In this document: positions 8,416-16,183 of the stretch, piece after piece
Numbering within the stretch: the stretch's first letter is position 1
Layout of the letters: every line of letters starts with the position of its first letter
Assembly: GCF_000739695.1 (NCBI RefSeq)
Contig: NZ_BBIO01000014.1
Location: 1 to 64,000, forward strand
DNA: 64,000 nt
Reading direction: 5' to 3'
Source: Tepidicaulis marinus
GTDB lineage: Bacteria > Pseudomonadota > Alphaproteobacteria > Parvibaculales > Parvibaculaceae
Translations under genes and position numbers: made by a program
The notes under the pieces: generated by a model
Seen by the model: only the letters and a program-made list of their open reading frames with translations
Told to the model about the DNA's origin: nothing
Database searches by the model: none

Positions 8416-9450
8416 TCAAGCGGCTTTGGCCCGCGCACCCAGTGCATTGAACTGATCGAGCAGTTTCGCGCCGTCCGGCATCGCCTCGAAATGCTCTTGC
8501 ACACGTGCATAGGACAGCTCGCGCGCTTTTTCATGCTGGGTTTCGGCATGCCAGTGGATCATGCCCTGCCAGATGGGATCGATCAGGTCCTTGCCCGCAA
8601 TCGTGCCGCCATCCACGGTTTTGAAGGTGAAGCTGCGCATCTCGGAAACGACGGTTTGCAGATAGCCCACATGAATGGCCTCGTCCGTGCGGATGCGTTC
8701 GACCATGGTTGCCGCCCGCTCCGCCGCCTCGCGCCGGTCCTGGAAGACGTCCGGGTCGCGCATGACTTTCTGGCAGAAACTGAAAAAGGCTTCGGCGCGC
8801 ACTTCGATCATCAGCACATTCATCAAAAGCAGGATGATCTGCTCATAGACCTCCGGCAATTGCGGCATCAGGCGGCCCTGATCCGGGCGGCTGATATTGT
8901 CGGGCTCGATATCGGCGGGATAGGCATTCGCGCCGAACAGAAGATCGCGCGCGGCAAACCACATCGCATCATGCGCGCCATATTGCGGCTGCTCGGGATC
9001 GCCGCCTTCATCGGCGCCATGGGCATAAAGAAGCCCCTTGCCGAGATGGCCCGTCGCCGTTTCGGAAATGTCATCGACAATGATGTCCTGAAAATCCGGC
9101 GCAGTGAATTCGCACAGCGCCCGCCCGCGCGCCTCGACGATGCCTGTTACCGTCAGCGAATTCCAGAGCGACTGGCTGTAGCCGTTTTTAAGGAGAAATT
9201 TCTGCTGCTCGACATTCGGAAAATTGCCGTGCTTCAAAAGCTCGACCGAGGCATCGATCAGCGGTACGCCTTTTTCCTTCAGCGCGCCCTGCCAGGCTTT
9301 GACAGCCGGCCAGCGGTGAAGCGTGCGCGGGGAGATGTAGGTGCCTTCTTCATCGAAGCCGCCATGCATCAAATATCCCGCATCCTCCTGCCGCTTGGCA
9401 TAAGGATGATCCGCCATCAACTCTTCCTGGCTGTAAACGAGCTTTGCCAT
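8416..9450 (-). CDS. Ferritin-like/diiron protein of unknown function
   Basis: The 344-residue, mainly helical protein carries a pattern expected of a carboxylate-bridged diiron four-helix bundle: ALCEFTAPDF, DDISETATGHLG, MIEVRAEAFFSF and TDEAIHVGY, the last giving an E-x-x-H. A further HAETQH lies near the C-terminus. These are candidate ligands only; no named family is recognised. The ATG at 9448-9450 has an excellent GGAGGAAAGG site. It lies 36 bases after the TetR gene and 35 bases before the LLM monooxygenase, and is almost certainly co-transcribed with both. A role in oxidising the same substrate is inferred from context. Confidence 0.72.
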   Translation of the reverse strand: MAKLVYSQEELMADHPYAKRQEDAGYLMHGGFDEEGTYISPRTLHRWPAVKAWQGALKEKGVPLIDASVELLKHGNFPNVEQQKFLLKNGYSQSLWNSLTVTGIVEARGRALCEFTAPDFQDIIVDDISETATGHLGKGLLYAHGADEGGDPEQPQYGAHDAMWFAARDLLFGANAYPADIEPDNISRPDQGRLMPQLPEVYEQIILLLMNVLMIEVRAEAFFSFCQKVMRDPDVFQDRREAAERAATMVERIRTDEAIHVGYLQTVVSEMRSFTFKTVDGGTIAGKDLIDPIWQGMIHWHAETQHEKARELSYARVQEHFEAMPDGAKLLDQFNALGARAKAA

Positions 9451-9486
9451 TGCCTTTCCTCCTCCCAAAGGTCCGGTCTGCCGGTT

Positions 9487-10152
9487 CTATTGCCGCGTCA
9501 GTGCCCCGAACAGAGCCTGCGCGATATCGTTGATCAATTTGTCCCGGTCGACCTGATAGAGATAGCCATAGGCCATGCCCTGGCTGATGGCGCCGACGAT
9601 CAGGTGGCCGGAGAGCAGCGGGTCGACATCCGATGTAATGTCCTTTTCCGCGCGCCATTGCAGCACCATCTCGGTCCATTGCCCGGCCCAGCGTTCCATC
9701 GGCGAGCGCCGCTTCGTCTCTTCCACCGAGAGCATCGCCGTGTTCGTCATGGCCGCGGCCAGCACGCCGGGATTGGCGTCCGAATATTCGTAAATCGCAT
9801 AGAGCGTTTCTTTCACGCTCTCTTCCACATTGCGCGCGCGGCCCAAATGGTCCTGCAGCACGACTTCCAGCTCGTCGCACACTTCATCGGCGAAGGTGAG
9901 AAAGCAATCGAGCTTGTCCGTGAAATGAAGATAGAAAGTGCCATGGCCGACACCGGCCAATTTGGAAATGTCCTGCGGGCGCGTTGCGTGGTAGCCGCGC
10001 TCGACAAAGAGCTGGCGGGCGGCGGCAATCAGCTTGCGCCGGCTTTCCAGCCGCCGGCGCGAGAGGCCGTTCGCCGCATCGCCGCTCCCCGCCTTTGCTG
10101 CGGGCGCGCGATCCGCGTCCTTCACGGCTTCCTTGGTTGTCGTGTCACTCAT
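9487..10152 (-). CDS. TetR/AcrR-family transcriptional regulator
   Basis: The 221-residue protein has a charged, disordered N-terminal tail (about 1-30) and the TetR DNA-binding domain: RRKLIAAARQLFVERGY, then the helix-turn-helix PQDISKLAGVGHGTFYLHF (about 59-77). The C-terminal ligand/dimer domain is family-typical and unassignable. The ATG at 10150-10152 follows GGGGGAGA. Two TGACAA-type palindromes lie 22-58 bases upstream, the likely operators. It is the first gene of the operon with the diiron protein and the LLM monooxygenase and probably represses it until the substrate binds. Confidence 0.92.
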   Translation of the reverse strand: MSDTTTKEAVKDADRAPAAKAGSGDAANGLSRRRLESRRKLIAAARQLFVERGYHATRPQDISKLAGVGHGTFYLHFTDKLDCFLTFADEVCDELEVVLQDHLGRARNVEESVKETLYAIYEYSDANPGVLAAAMTNTAMLSVEETKRRSPMERWAGQWTEMVLQWRAEKDITSDVDPLLSGHLIVGAISQGMAYGYLYQVDRDKLINDIAQALFGALTRQ

Positions 10153-10174
10153 ATGTAAAGTCTCCCCCTTCACC

Positions 10175-10187
10175 TGACAAATTGTCA
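10175..10187. promoter_or_regulatory. TetR operator, copy 1 (TGACAAATTGTCA)
   Basis: This perfect 13-bp palindrome lies between the TetR start and copy 2. TGAC...GTCA half-sites with an AT centre are typical of TetR-family operators that overlap their own promoter. Confidence 0.75.
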
Positions 10188-10197
10188 ATACGCATTA

Positions 10198-10210
10198 TGA
10201 CAATTCGTCA
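10198..10210. promoter_or_regulatory. TetR operator, copy 2 (TGACAATTCGTCA)
   Basis: This near-repeat of copy 1 is centred 23 bp away, about two helical turns, so two dimers could bind the same face. A single base change breaks the perfect inner symmetry, but the outer TGAC/GTCA is kept. Confidence 0.7.
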
Positions 10211-10287
10211 AAAAAGAATGCGCCCGATTCCCCATCAGGCGCAAGCCAGCTCCTCAAAACACCTTGTGAAACGCGCAGCCCGCTGCG

Positions 10288-11073
10288 TCACTCTTCATCC
10301 TGCAAGCGGGTAAAGACCGGATTATGCGCATCCGACAGCGGCGCGCGGAACCTGTAACCGGCCATATCGAAGGCTTTCAGCCCGTCCGCATCGCGCACAT
10401 CATTCTCGACGATGAAACGCGCCATCATGCCCCGCGCGCGCTTTGCATAGAAACTGACGACGCGCGCCGCCCCCGCCCGCTCTTCCTTGAAGACCGGCGT
10501 TATGACGGGCACGGAAAGTTTTTTCGTATCGACGGCTTTGAAATATTCGACCGAGGCGCAATTGACGAGCGCGGTTGCGCCCGCGTCCTCGATATCCGCG
10601 TTCAAAAGCGCCGTCACCTCTTCCTTCCAGAAGGCATAAAGGTCGCGCCCCTTCGGATTGGGCAGCCGCGTGCCCATTTCCAGCCGGTAGGCCTGAATAA
10701 GATCGAGCGGTTTCAAGACCCCGTAAAGGCCGGAGAGAATACGCAGCCTTTTCTGCGCTTCCTCCACCGCCGGGCGTTTCAGCGTTGCAACATCGAAGCC
10801 GCGATAAGTATCGCCGTTAAAAGCATAGATGGCAGGCTTGGAACTGCGCTCAGGATGTTCCGGATCGAAGGCCTGAAACCGCTCATAGGTCAGATCGGCA
10901 AGATCTTCGGAAAGGTCCATGAGCGATTTGAAGTCGGAGCGGCTGCATTGGCGGGCCACTTTGCCAAGCGCGCCCGCCTCGTCCAAAAGGCGGGGCATCG
11001 TGGGAGAGGCATCAAGGGCGAGCGGCCCGAAATCGAGCGCCTTGGCAGGCGACACAACACACAACAAACTCAC
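10288..11073 (-). CDS. yaaA: Peroxide stress protein YaaA (DUF328)
   Basis: YaaA lowers intracellular free iron and protects DNA during hydrogen peroxide stress in E. coli. The 261-residue protein has the family hallmarks: N-terminal SLLCVVSPAKALDF, FNGDTYRGFD (about residues 84-93), LRILSGLYGVLKPLDLI, YRLEMGTRL and NCASVEYFKAV, ending with VVSFYAKRARGMMARFI. The start is GTG at 11071-11073, which overlaps the stop of the molybdenum-enzyme gene by four bases (GTGA) and has GGAGGA inside that gene, so the two are translationally coupled. Why the pair is linked is unclear; both concern redox chemistry. Confidence 0.93.
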   Translation of the reverse strand: MSLLCVVSPAKALDFGPLALDASPTMPRLLDEAGALGKVARQCSRSDFKSLMDLSEDLADLTYERFQAFDPEHPERSSKPAIYAFNGDTYRGFDVATLKRPAVEEAQKRLRILSGLYGVLKPLDLIQAYRLEMGTRLPNPKGRDLYAFWKEEVTALLNADIEDAGATALVNCASVEYFKAVDTKKLSVPVITPVFKEERAGAARVVSFYAKRARGMMARFIVENDVRDADGLKAFDMAGYRFRAPLSDAHNPVFTRLQDEE

Positions 11074-13412
11074 GCAGCTTTCTCCTCCGCCCCGTGCAGC
11101 GCCTTCCACAAGCTATAAGGCGTCACGGGCATGTCGATATTCTCCACCCCGGCCAAGCGCAGCGCATCGAGAACGGCATTGATGAAAGCGGACGGCGCAC
11201 CGACCGTGCCGGCTTCCCCTGCCCCTTTGACGCCGAGCTGATTGCTCTTGGACGGGATCTCGTTATAGCTCGTGTCGAAGAACGGCAGATCATCGGCGCG
11301 CGGCATCCAGTAATCCTGGAAGGAACCGGTCAATAGCTGGCCCGATTCCTCGTCATAGACCGTCCGCTCGCCCATCGCCTGGCCGAGCCCCTGCACGATC
11401 CCGCCATGCACCTGCCCCGCAACGATCATGGGGTTGATGACATGGCCGAAATCGTCGACAGCAATATAGCGCGTAATCTCGAAATCGCCCGTGTCCCGGT
11501 CGATCTCGACTTCACAAATATGTGCGCCGTTCGGATAGGAGTTTCCGGCTTCCTTATATTCGCCCGCCGCTTCGAGCGCAGCGCTGTCCGTCTGGCCTTC
11601 GGCTTTGCGCGCCACCTCGAAAAGATCGATACGCTTGTCCGTGCCGACGACGGCAAAAACCGCCTCGCCATCCGCGCCCCGGTATTCGATATCGGCGACG
11701 GCTGCTTCCAGCTCGTTGGCGGCGATCTGCTTGCCCTTTTCGATCAGCGTGTCGGAGGCAACGCCCAGCGCGCCCGTCGACATGTAAACGGCTTTCGAGC
11801 CGCCGGTGCCCGCGCCGCCCGGCAGCACGTCGCTGTCGCCGGAATGCACGACGATCTGATCGGCATCGAGCCCGAGGCGGCTGGAGATAAACTGCGTCCA
11901 GACCGTTTCATGCCCCTGCCCGTTCGTCTGCGAGCCGGTATAGACATGCACGACATTGGCCTCCGCATCCACGGCAAGCTGCGCGAATTCGGACATGCCT
12001 GCCGCCGTGCGCTCCACGTAATAACAAAGGCCGAGGCCGAGAAGTTTGCCTTCCTTCGCCTTTTCCGCCCGGCGCTTTTCAAAGGCTTCGTAATCGGCCT
12101 TGGCCAGCGCATCGTTGAGGTTGCGGTTGAAGTCGCCGGAATCGAACGGCAGAGAAGGCTTTTGGTTATAGGGCATTTCCTCGGCGGGAATGAAATTGCG
12201 CCGGCGGATTTCGATGGGCCCGAGCCCCGTCTCATAACCCGCCTTATCCATCAGCCGTTCGATGAGATAAGAAGCTTCCGGCCGCCCCGCACCGCGATAG
12301 GCATCGACGGGCACGGTATTCGTCAGCACCGCGCGCACATGGTTATAGATCGCCGGCACTTTATAAACGCCCGCCTGCATGTCGCGCGGGGCGAGCGTCG
12401 GGATGAACGCGCCGAACTGGCTCTGATAGGCGCCGAGATTGGCGATCGTGTCGATATAGATGCCGAGAATATGCCCCTCCGCATCGAGCGCTAATTGCGC
12501 TTCGGTCACGTGGTCGCGCCCTTGCGTGTCGCTCAGGAAGGATTCGGCGCGGTCCGCCGTCCATTTTACCGGACGGCCGAGCTTCTTGGCCGCGTAAAGC
12601 ACCAGCGGGTATTCGGGATAAGCAAAGGTCTTCATGCCGAAACCGCCGCCCACATCTTCGGTAATGACGCGCAGTTTTTCCGGCGCAATTTTCAGCGTGT
12701 CATTCGCAATGCGGTCACGCAGCCCGTGCACGCCCTGGCTCGGCACATGCAGCGTATAGCGGTCCTGCTCTTTATCGTACATACCGAGCGCGGCGCGCGG
12801 CTCCATCGCATTCACGACGATGCGGTTGTTGATGAGTTTGAGCTTGGTGACGTGATGGGCATTTGCAATCGCTGCGCGCGCTGCTTCCTCATCGCCCTTG
12901 CCCCAGTCATAGGCAAGGTTGGAGCCTGCTTCTTCCCAGATCGCGGGGCTTGAGGGGTCGGCGGCTTTTTCGGTATCGACGACAACGGGCAATTCCTCGA
13001 AATCGATCATCACAAGCTCGGCGGCATCGCGCGCCTCAGCTTCGCTTTCGGCAATCACCGCGGCAATGGCATCACCGGCATGGCGCACCCGGTCCACCGC
13101 CAGCACATGGCGCGTCGTCTTGAAGGCGGGGCTGCCGTCGCGCTGCTTGATCAGCGCCACTGCCGCGTTCGACACTTCGCCGAGCCCTGCCTCCTGCAAT
13201 TCCTGGCCGGTTAGCACGTCGACCACACCCGGCGCTGCACGCGCGCTTTCGGTATCGATGGAAAGAATTTTCGCATGGGCATAAGGCGAGCGCACGACCA
13301 CCATATAGGCTTGCCCGGGCGCGCGGAAATCATCCGCATATCTGCCGCCGCCCGTGATCAGCCGGTCGTCTTCCACACGCCGCACAGATTGACCGACACC
13401 GAATTTGACCAT
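11070..13412 (-). CDS. Xanthine dehydrogenase/CoxL-family molybdopterin-binding large subunit (form II type)
   Basis: This is the large Mo-cofactor subunit of a molybdenum hydroxylase (780 residues, family-typical). The N-terminal 'a/b hammerhead' domain (about 20-130) is followed by the Mo-binding domains with EDVGGGFGMK (near 265), AYRGAGR (near 370), QTNGQGHET, GDSDVLPGGAGTGGSK and the catalytic-Glu segment GVKGAGEAG (near 728). AYRGAGR rather than AYXCSFR puts it with 'form II' CoxL-like enzymes, whose substrates are mostly unknown, and argues against true CO dehydrogenase. No 2Fe-2S or FAD subunit gene is adjacent. It is translationally coupled to yaaA. ATG at 13410-13412 follows GGGGA. 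Confidence 0.92.
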   Translation of the reverse strand: MVKFGVGQSVRRVEDDRLITGGGRYADDFRAPGQAYMVVVRSPYAHAKILSIDTESARAAPGVVDVLTGQELQEAGLGEVSNAAVALIKQRDGSPAFKTTRHVLAVDRVRHAGDAIAAVIAESEAEARDAAELVMIDFEELPVVVDTEKAADPSSPAIWEEAGSNLAYDWGKGDEEAARAAIANAHHVTKLKLINNRIVVNAMEPRAALGMYDKEQDRYTLHVPSQGVHGLRDRIANDTLKIAPEKLRVITEDVGGGFGMKTFAYPEYPLVLYAAKKLGRPVKWTADRAESFLSDTQGRDHVTEAQLALDAEGHILGIYIDTIANLGAYQSQFGAFIPTLAPRDMQAGVYKVPAIYNHVRAVLTNTVPVDAYRGAGRPEASYLIERLMDKAGYETGLGPIEIRRRNFIPAEEMPYNQKPSLPFDSGDFNRNLNDALAKADYEAFEKRRAEKAKEGKLLGLGLCYYVERTAAGMSEFAQLAVDAEANVVHVYTGSQTNGQGHETVWTQFISSRLGLDADQIVVHSGDSDVLPGGAGTGGSKAVYMSTGALGVASDTLIEKGKQIAANELEAAVADIEYRGADGEAVFAVVGTDKRIDLFEVARKAEGQTDSAALEAAGEYKEAGNSYPNGAHICEVEIDRDTGDFEITRYIAVDDFGHVINPMIVAGQVHGGIVQGLGQAMGERTVYDEESGQLLTGSFQDYWMPRADDLPFFDTSYNEIPSKSNQLGVKGAGEAGTVGAPSAFINAVLDALRLAGVENIDMPVTPYSLWKALHGAEEKAA

Positions 13413-13450
13413 GGAAAGTCCCCGCTCAGTTCTTATGAGAATTCAAGCTG

Positions 13451-13482
13451 AAAAAGCCGATGCCTTTATCTAGGCACCGGCC
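13451..13482 (-). terminator. Rho-independent terminator after the class II aldolase gene
   Basis: On the minus strand GCCGGTGCC pairs with GGCATCGGC with one internal mismatch, followed by TTTTT. It sits about 20 bases past the aldolase stop and ahead of the Mo-enzyme gene, which therefore needs its own promoter. Confidence 0.65.
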
Positions 13483-13502
13483 TTATCGAAAACAAGTTTA
13501 CC

Positions 13503-14279
13503 TTAATCCCGGTAAGACGCGTCCTGCCGGTCGAGCGTGCGCAAAAGCGCGGGCCAGGCCAAATCGCCAATACCATTCGCCGTGCCGAATTTCGCCTGAC
13601 CGGCGGTTTTCTCCGGCACGCCCTGATCCGGCATGGTCAGCTCGCGTCCGCCCGACAGCGCGCGCACCTGCATGGTGCAGGCCCGCTCCAGGAAGAAGAG
13701 CCGCAGGAAGGCATCCGCGCAGGTCGCCCCCGTTGTGAGCAGCCCGTGATTGCGCAGGATCATGGAATGTTTCTCGCCGAGATCGGCAATCAGCCGCTCG
13801 CGCTCATCGAGATCGAGCGCAATGCCTTCATAATCGTGATAGGCCAGATCACCGAGCACAATCATTGCCGTCTGGCTGAGCGGCAGAAGCCCGTCGGCCT
13901 GTGCGGAGACCGCCACACCGTCATTCGAATGCGTATGGATGACGCAGTGCGCATCCTTGCCTGTCGAATGCACGGCGCTGTGGATCGTGAAACCGGCCGG
14001 GTTCACCTTGAAGGGCGTGTCCATCACGATCTCGCCATCGAGGTCGATCTTCACCAGGCTCGAGGCGGTGATTTCATCGAAGGTCAGGCCATACGGGTTG
14101 ATGAGGAAATGATTGTCCTCCCCCGGCACCCGCGCCGAAATATGCGTGTAAATAAGATCGTCCCAGCCGTAATGGGCAACGAGACGGTATGTGGCGGCCA
14201 GATTGACGCGCTGCTCCCATTCGGCAGCGCTCACCTGTTCACGGACCGCAGGAAAGCTAAGATCTTCCGCGACGGACAT
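13503..14279 (-). CDS. Class II aldolase/adducin-domain protein
   Basis: Proteins of this fold are zinc-dependent aldolases, epimerases or decarboxylases of small hydroxy compounds. The 258-residue protein has the zinc-binding His pair in IHTHSND (His115, His117) and a third His in RNHGLLTTG (His178). Early motifs TYRLVAHYGW and DLIYTHISAR match the family, as does NPYGLTFDEI. Substrate-defining residues cannot be read here. It is the first of three genes on this strand with a terminator behind it, so it is probably monocistronic. Confidence 0.9.
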   Translation of the reverse strand: MSVAEDLSFPAVREQVSAAEWEQRVNLAATYRLVAHYGWDDLIYTHISARVPGEDNHFLINPYGLTFDEITASSLVKIDLDGEIVMDTPFKVNPAGFTIHSAVHSTGKDAHCVIHTHSNDGVAVSAQADGLLPLSQTAMIVLGDLAYHDYEGIALDLDERERLIADLGEKHSMILRNHGLLTTGATCADAFLRLFFLERACTMQVRALSGGRELTMPDQGVPEKTAGQAKFGTANGIGDLAWPALLRTLDRQDASYRD

Positions 14280-14418
14280 GGCGTCCTCCCTAATTGCTGA
14301 ATTACCTCAAGATTGGCCCGCTGAGCGGCAACTGTCAAACCGCCCGGTTAAAAATGCGGGGCAGCAGGCATTGACATTTGGGTGACGAAATTGCCGGTTC
14401 CGCTTTCTTCCCCGGCTC

Positions 14419-14447
14419 GTCACCCTCGGGCTTGCCCCGAGGGTCCA
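14419..14447 (+). repeat. REP-like palindrome, copy 1 (GTCACCC...GGGTCCA)
   Basis: The stem CCCTCGGG/CCCGAGGG encloses CTTG and is flanked by the asymmetric ends GTCA and TCCA shared by all copies of this family in the window. Confidence 0.85.
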
Positions 14448-14478
14448 TTGGGCTTTTCGGCTTACCGCCAGTTCCCGT

Positions 14479-14572
14479 GGGCCCCGGGACAAGCCCGGGG
14501 CGACACGTTGAGTCTAGTGCAATGCGGTGCCTTTTACCGAAGCTGTCACCCCGGCCCCCGAGCCGGGGTCCA
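14479..14572. repeat. Composite of two inverted REP-like palindromes (~94 bp)
   Basis: A minus-oriented copy (14479-14504, ccccgggacaagcccgggg core) faces a plus-oriented copy (14545-14572, ccccggcccccgagccgggg core) across 40 bases. The layout and spacing match the composite at 39507-39602. Confidence 0.85.
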
Positions 14573-14598
14573 TGAAGCGCCCGCGACAGGCGAAACCT

Positions 14599-15993
14599 TT
14601 ATTCCGCCGCGGCCTTGATTTCCGGTTCCAGCACCTTGCCCGGATTGAGAATGTTCTTCGGATCGAGCGTACGCTTCAGTGTGGCCATGAGCGCGATTTC
14701 CGCCGGGCTGCGGGACCAGCCGAGATAGGGGCGTTTTTCAAGCCCGATTCCGTGTTCGGCGGAAACGGACCCGCCGATATCGCGCAAGGGGTCATAGACG
14801 ATCCCTTCCACAAGGCGCCGCGTCTCCGGCGTGCCGTCATGGCTGCCGACAATCACATGCAGATTGCCGTCGCCCAGATGCCCGAACACGATCAGCGAAT
14901 GGCCGGGCACTTTCGCACTAAGGTCCGCTTTCACTTTCTCAATATAGGTTTCCATATCCGCGATGCGCAGGCTCACATCGTAAGTGAAAATCGGGAAGAG
15001 ATTGATCACCTGTGCCACATCGTCCCGCAGCGCCCACATGGCATCGCGCTCCGCCTGGCTTTTGGCGATGACGGCATCGCTTGCAAGCCCCGCTTCAAGC
15101 GCGCCCATCAACGCGTTTTCAAAACGCGGCGTGTCTTCGTCCTGGTTGCCGCCGAGCCCTTCCACCAGCACATAGTAAGGCGAGCCATGGGGCAGGATCG
15201 GTCTGCCTTGCGCAGGTTCGGTGGAAACAAGCTTATAGAAATCCTCCCACATCACCTCGAAGGCCGAGAGCGTGCCGCCCAGCGCCGCTTCCATATGGCG
15301 AAGGAGTTTCGGCAATTTGGCGAACTCATCCACCGCCACGAAGCCCGTATCCTGGCTCTTGGGCGCGGCGCGCAGGCGCAAGACGGCGCGCGTGACGATG
15401 CCGAGCGTGCCTTCCGAGCCGATGAAAAGCTGTTTCAAATCGTAGCCCGCATTGTTCTTGAGCATCTGGTTCATGGCGGAGATAACGGTGCCATCGGCCA
15501 GCACCGCTTCCACACCCAGCACCAGCTCGCGCATCATGCCGTAACGCAGCACGCGGTTGCCGCCCGCATTCGTCGCGATATTGCCGCCGATCGTTGCCGA
15601 GCCGCGCGCGCCGAGATCGAGCGGAAAGAAGAAGCCTTTTTCTTCCGCCGCATCGCAAGCTGCCTGCAGCGGCACCCCGGCGCCTGCCGTCATCGTGCCG
15701 CTCACGGGATCGATCGCCTCGATCTTGTTCATGCGTTCGAGCGAGAGCGCGATCAACCCTTCCGCATTACCGCCTTCCACAAGGCCGGTCTTGCCGCCCC
15801 AGGCGACAACACCCTGCCCCGCCGCGTGGCAGGTTTTCAGCACGAAGGACACTTCTTCGGTCGTCGCGGGCCGGATCACGGCTTTCGGCGTGCCAAGATG
15901 GCTCCAGCCGCCTTGCGCTTTTTCCGCTGCCGCCTCGCCTTCCAGAACCCCGCTCTCCCCGAGCTTGGCTTTCAGATCTTCGAGCACGCCCAT
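14599..15993 (-). CDS. FAD-linked oxidoreductase (D-lactate/2-hydroxyacid dehydrogenase, GlcD/Dld2 family)
   Basis: Enzymes of this family oxidise D-2-hydroxyacids (lactate, glycolate, 2-hydroxyglutarate) with FAD. The 464-residue protein has the PCMH-type FAD domain: VVAWGGKTGLVEGG (near 65-80), GSATIGGNIATNAGG (near 130-145), and GSEGTLGIVT. The C-terminal cap has FGHLGDGNLHV and the conserved SAEHGIGLEKRPYL, with the active-site His. The ATG at 15991-15993 has GGAGGA seven bases upstream. A longer frame reaching 16071 would add an unconserved extension. It appears monocistronic; the exact hydroxyacid is not readable. Confidence 0.92.
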   Translation of the reverse strand: MGVLEDLKAKLGESGVLEGEAAAEKAQGGWSHLGTPKAVIRPATTEEVSFVLKTCHAAGQGVVAWGGKTGLVEGGNAEGLIALSLERMNKIEAIDPVSGTMTAGAGVPLQAACDAAEEKGFFFPLDLGARGSATIGGNIATNAGGNRVLRYGMMRELVLGVEAVLADGTVISAMNQMLKNNAGYDLKQLFIGSEGTLGIVTRAVLRLRAAPKSQDTGFVAVDEFAKLPKLLRHMEAALGGTLSAFEVMWEDFYKLVSTEPAQGRPILPHGSPYYVLVEGLGGNQDEDTPRFENALMGALEAGLASDAVIAKSQAERDAMWALRDDVAQVINLFPIFTYDVSLRIADMETYIEKVKADLSAKVPGHSLIVFGHLGDGNLHVIVGSHDGTPETRRLVEGIVYDPLRDIGGSVSAEHGIGLEKRPYLGWSRSPAEIALMATLKRTLDPKNILNPGKVLEPEIKAAAE

Positions 15994-16074
15994 GACGTTC
16001 CTCCGCTGTCTGTTTCTTGCGCCGACTATAGCAGAAGAGGCCGGGACACGCATTTGCTCTTCACCTCTCAACTG

Positions 16075-16167
16075 TCATGGCCCGGTTTATCCGGGCCATC
16101 CACAGCAACCAGCCGAAACGCTTGAGAAAGCCGCTCGTGGATGCCCCGCATAAAGCGGGGCATGACA
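16075..16167. repeat. Second REP-like family: inverted pair of TCATG...CATCCA palindromes
   Basis: Copy a at 16075-16102 has a GGCCCGG/CCGGGCC stem around TTTAT; copy b at 16138-16167 is inverted with ATGCCCCGC/GCGGGGCAT. Both have TCATG-type and CATCCA-type ends. The pair fills the 190 bases between glpK and the FAD oxidoreductase. Confidence 0.75.
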
Positions 16168-16183
16168 TCTGAAGGAAAACATC

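Larger units (their letters stand above)
14280..14598. other. Gene-free stretch with three palindromic repeats
   Basis: I see no credible gene in this 319-base stretch. It holds three GC-rich palindromic repeats (listed separately) and the promoter region of the aldolase gene next to 14280. Confidence 0.7.

Noticed and set aside
8491-10158. A 555-codon open frame opposite the diiron and TetR genes
   Set aside because: It is an antisense shadow of three well-supported genes with ribosome sites and conserved motifs.
11406-12494. A 362-codon open frame opposite the molybdenum enzyme
   Set aside because: Antisense to strongly conserved motifs such as AYRGAGR; no plausible product.
11070-13412. 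Aerobic CO dehydrogenase (CoxL form I)
   Set aside because: The active-site loop reads AYRGAGR, not AYXCSFR, and CoxS/CoxM are not adjacent.
14419-14572. Tandem palindromes as a possible CRISPR array
   Set aside because: The units alternate orientation and have unequal spacers, and no cas genes are present; they fit REP-like elements.
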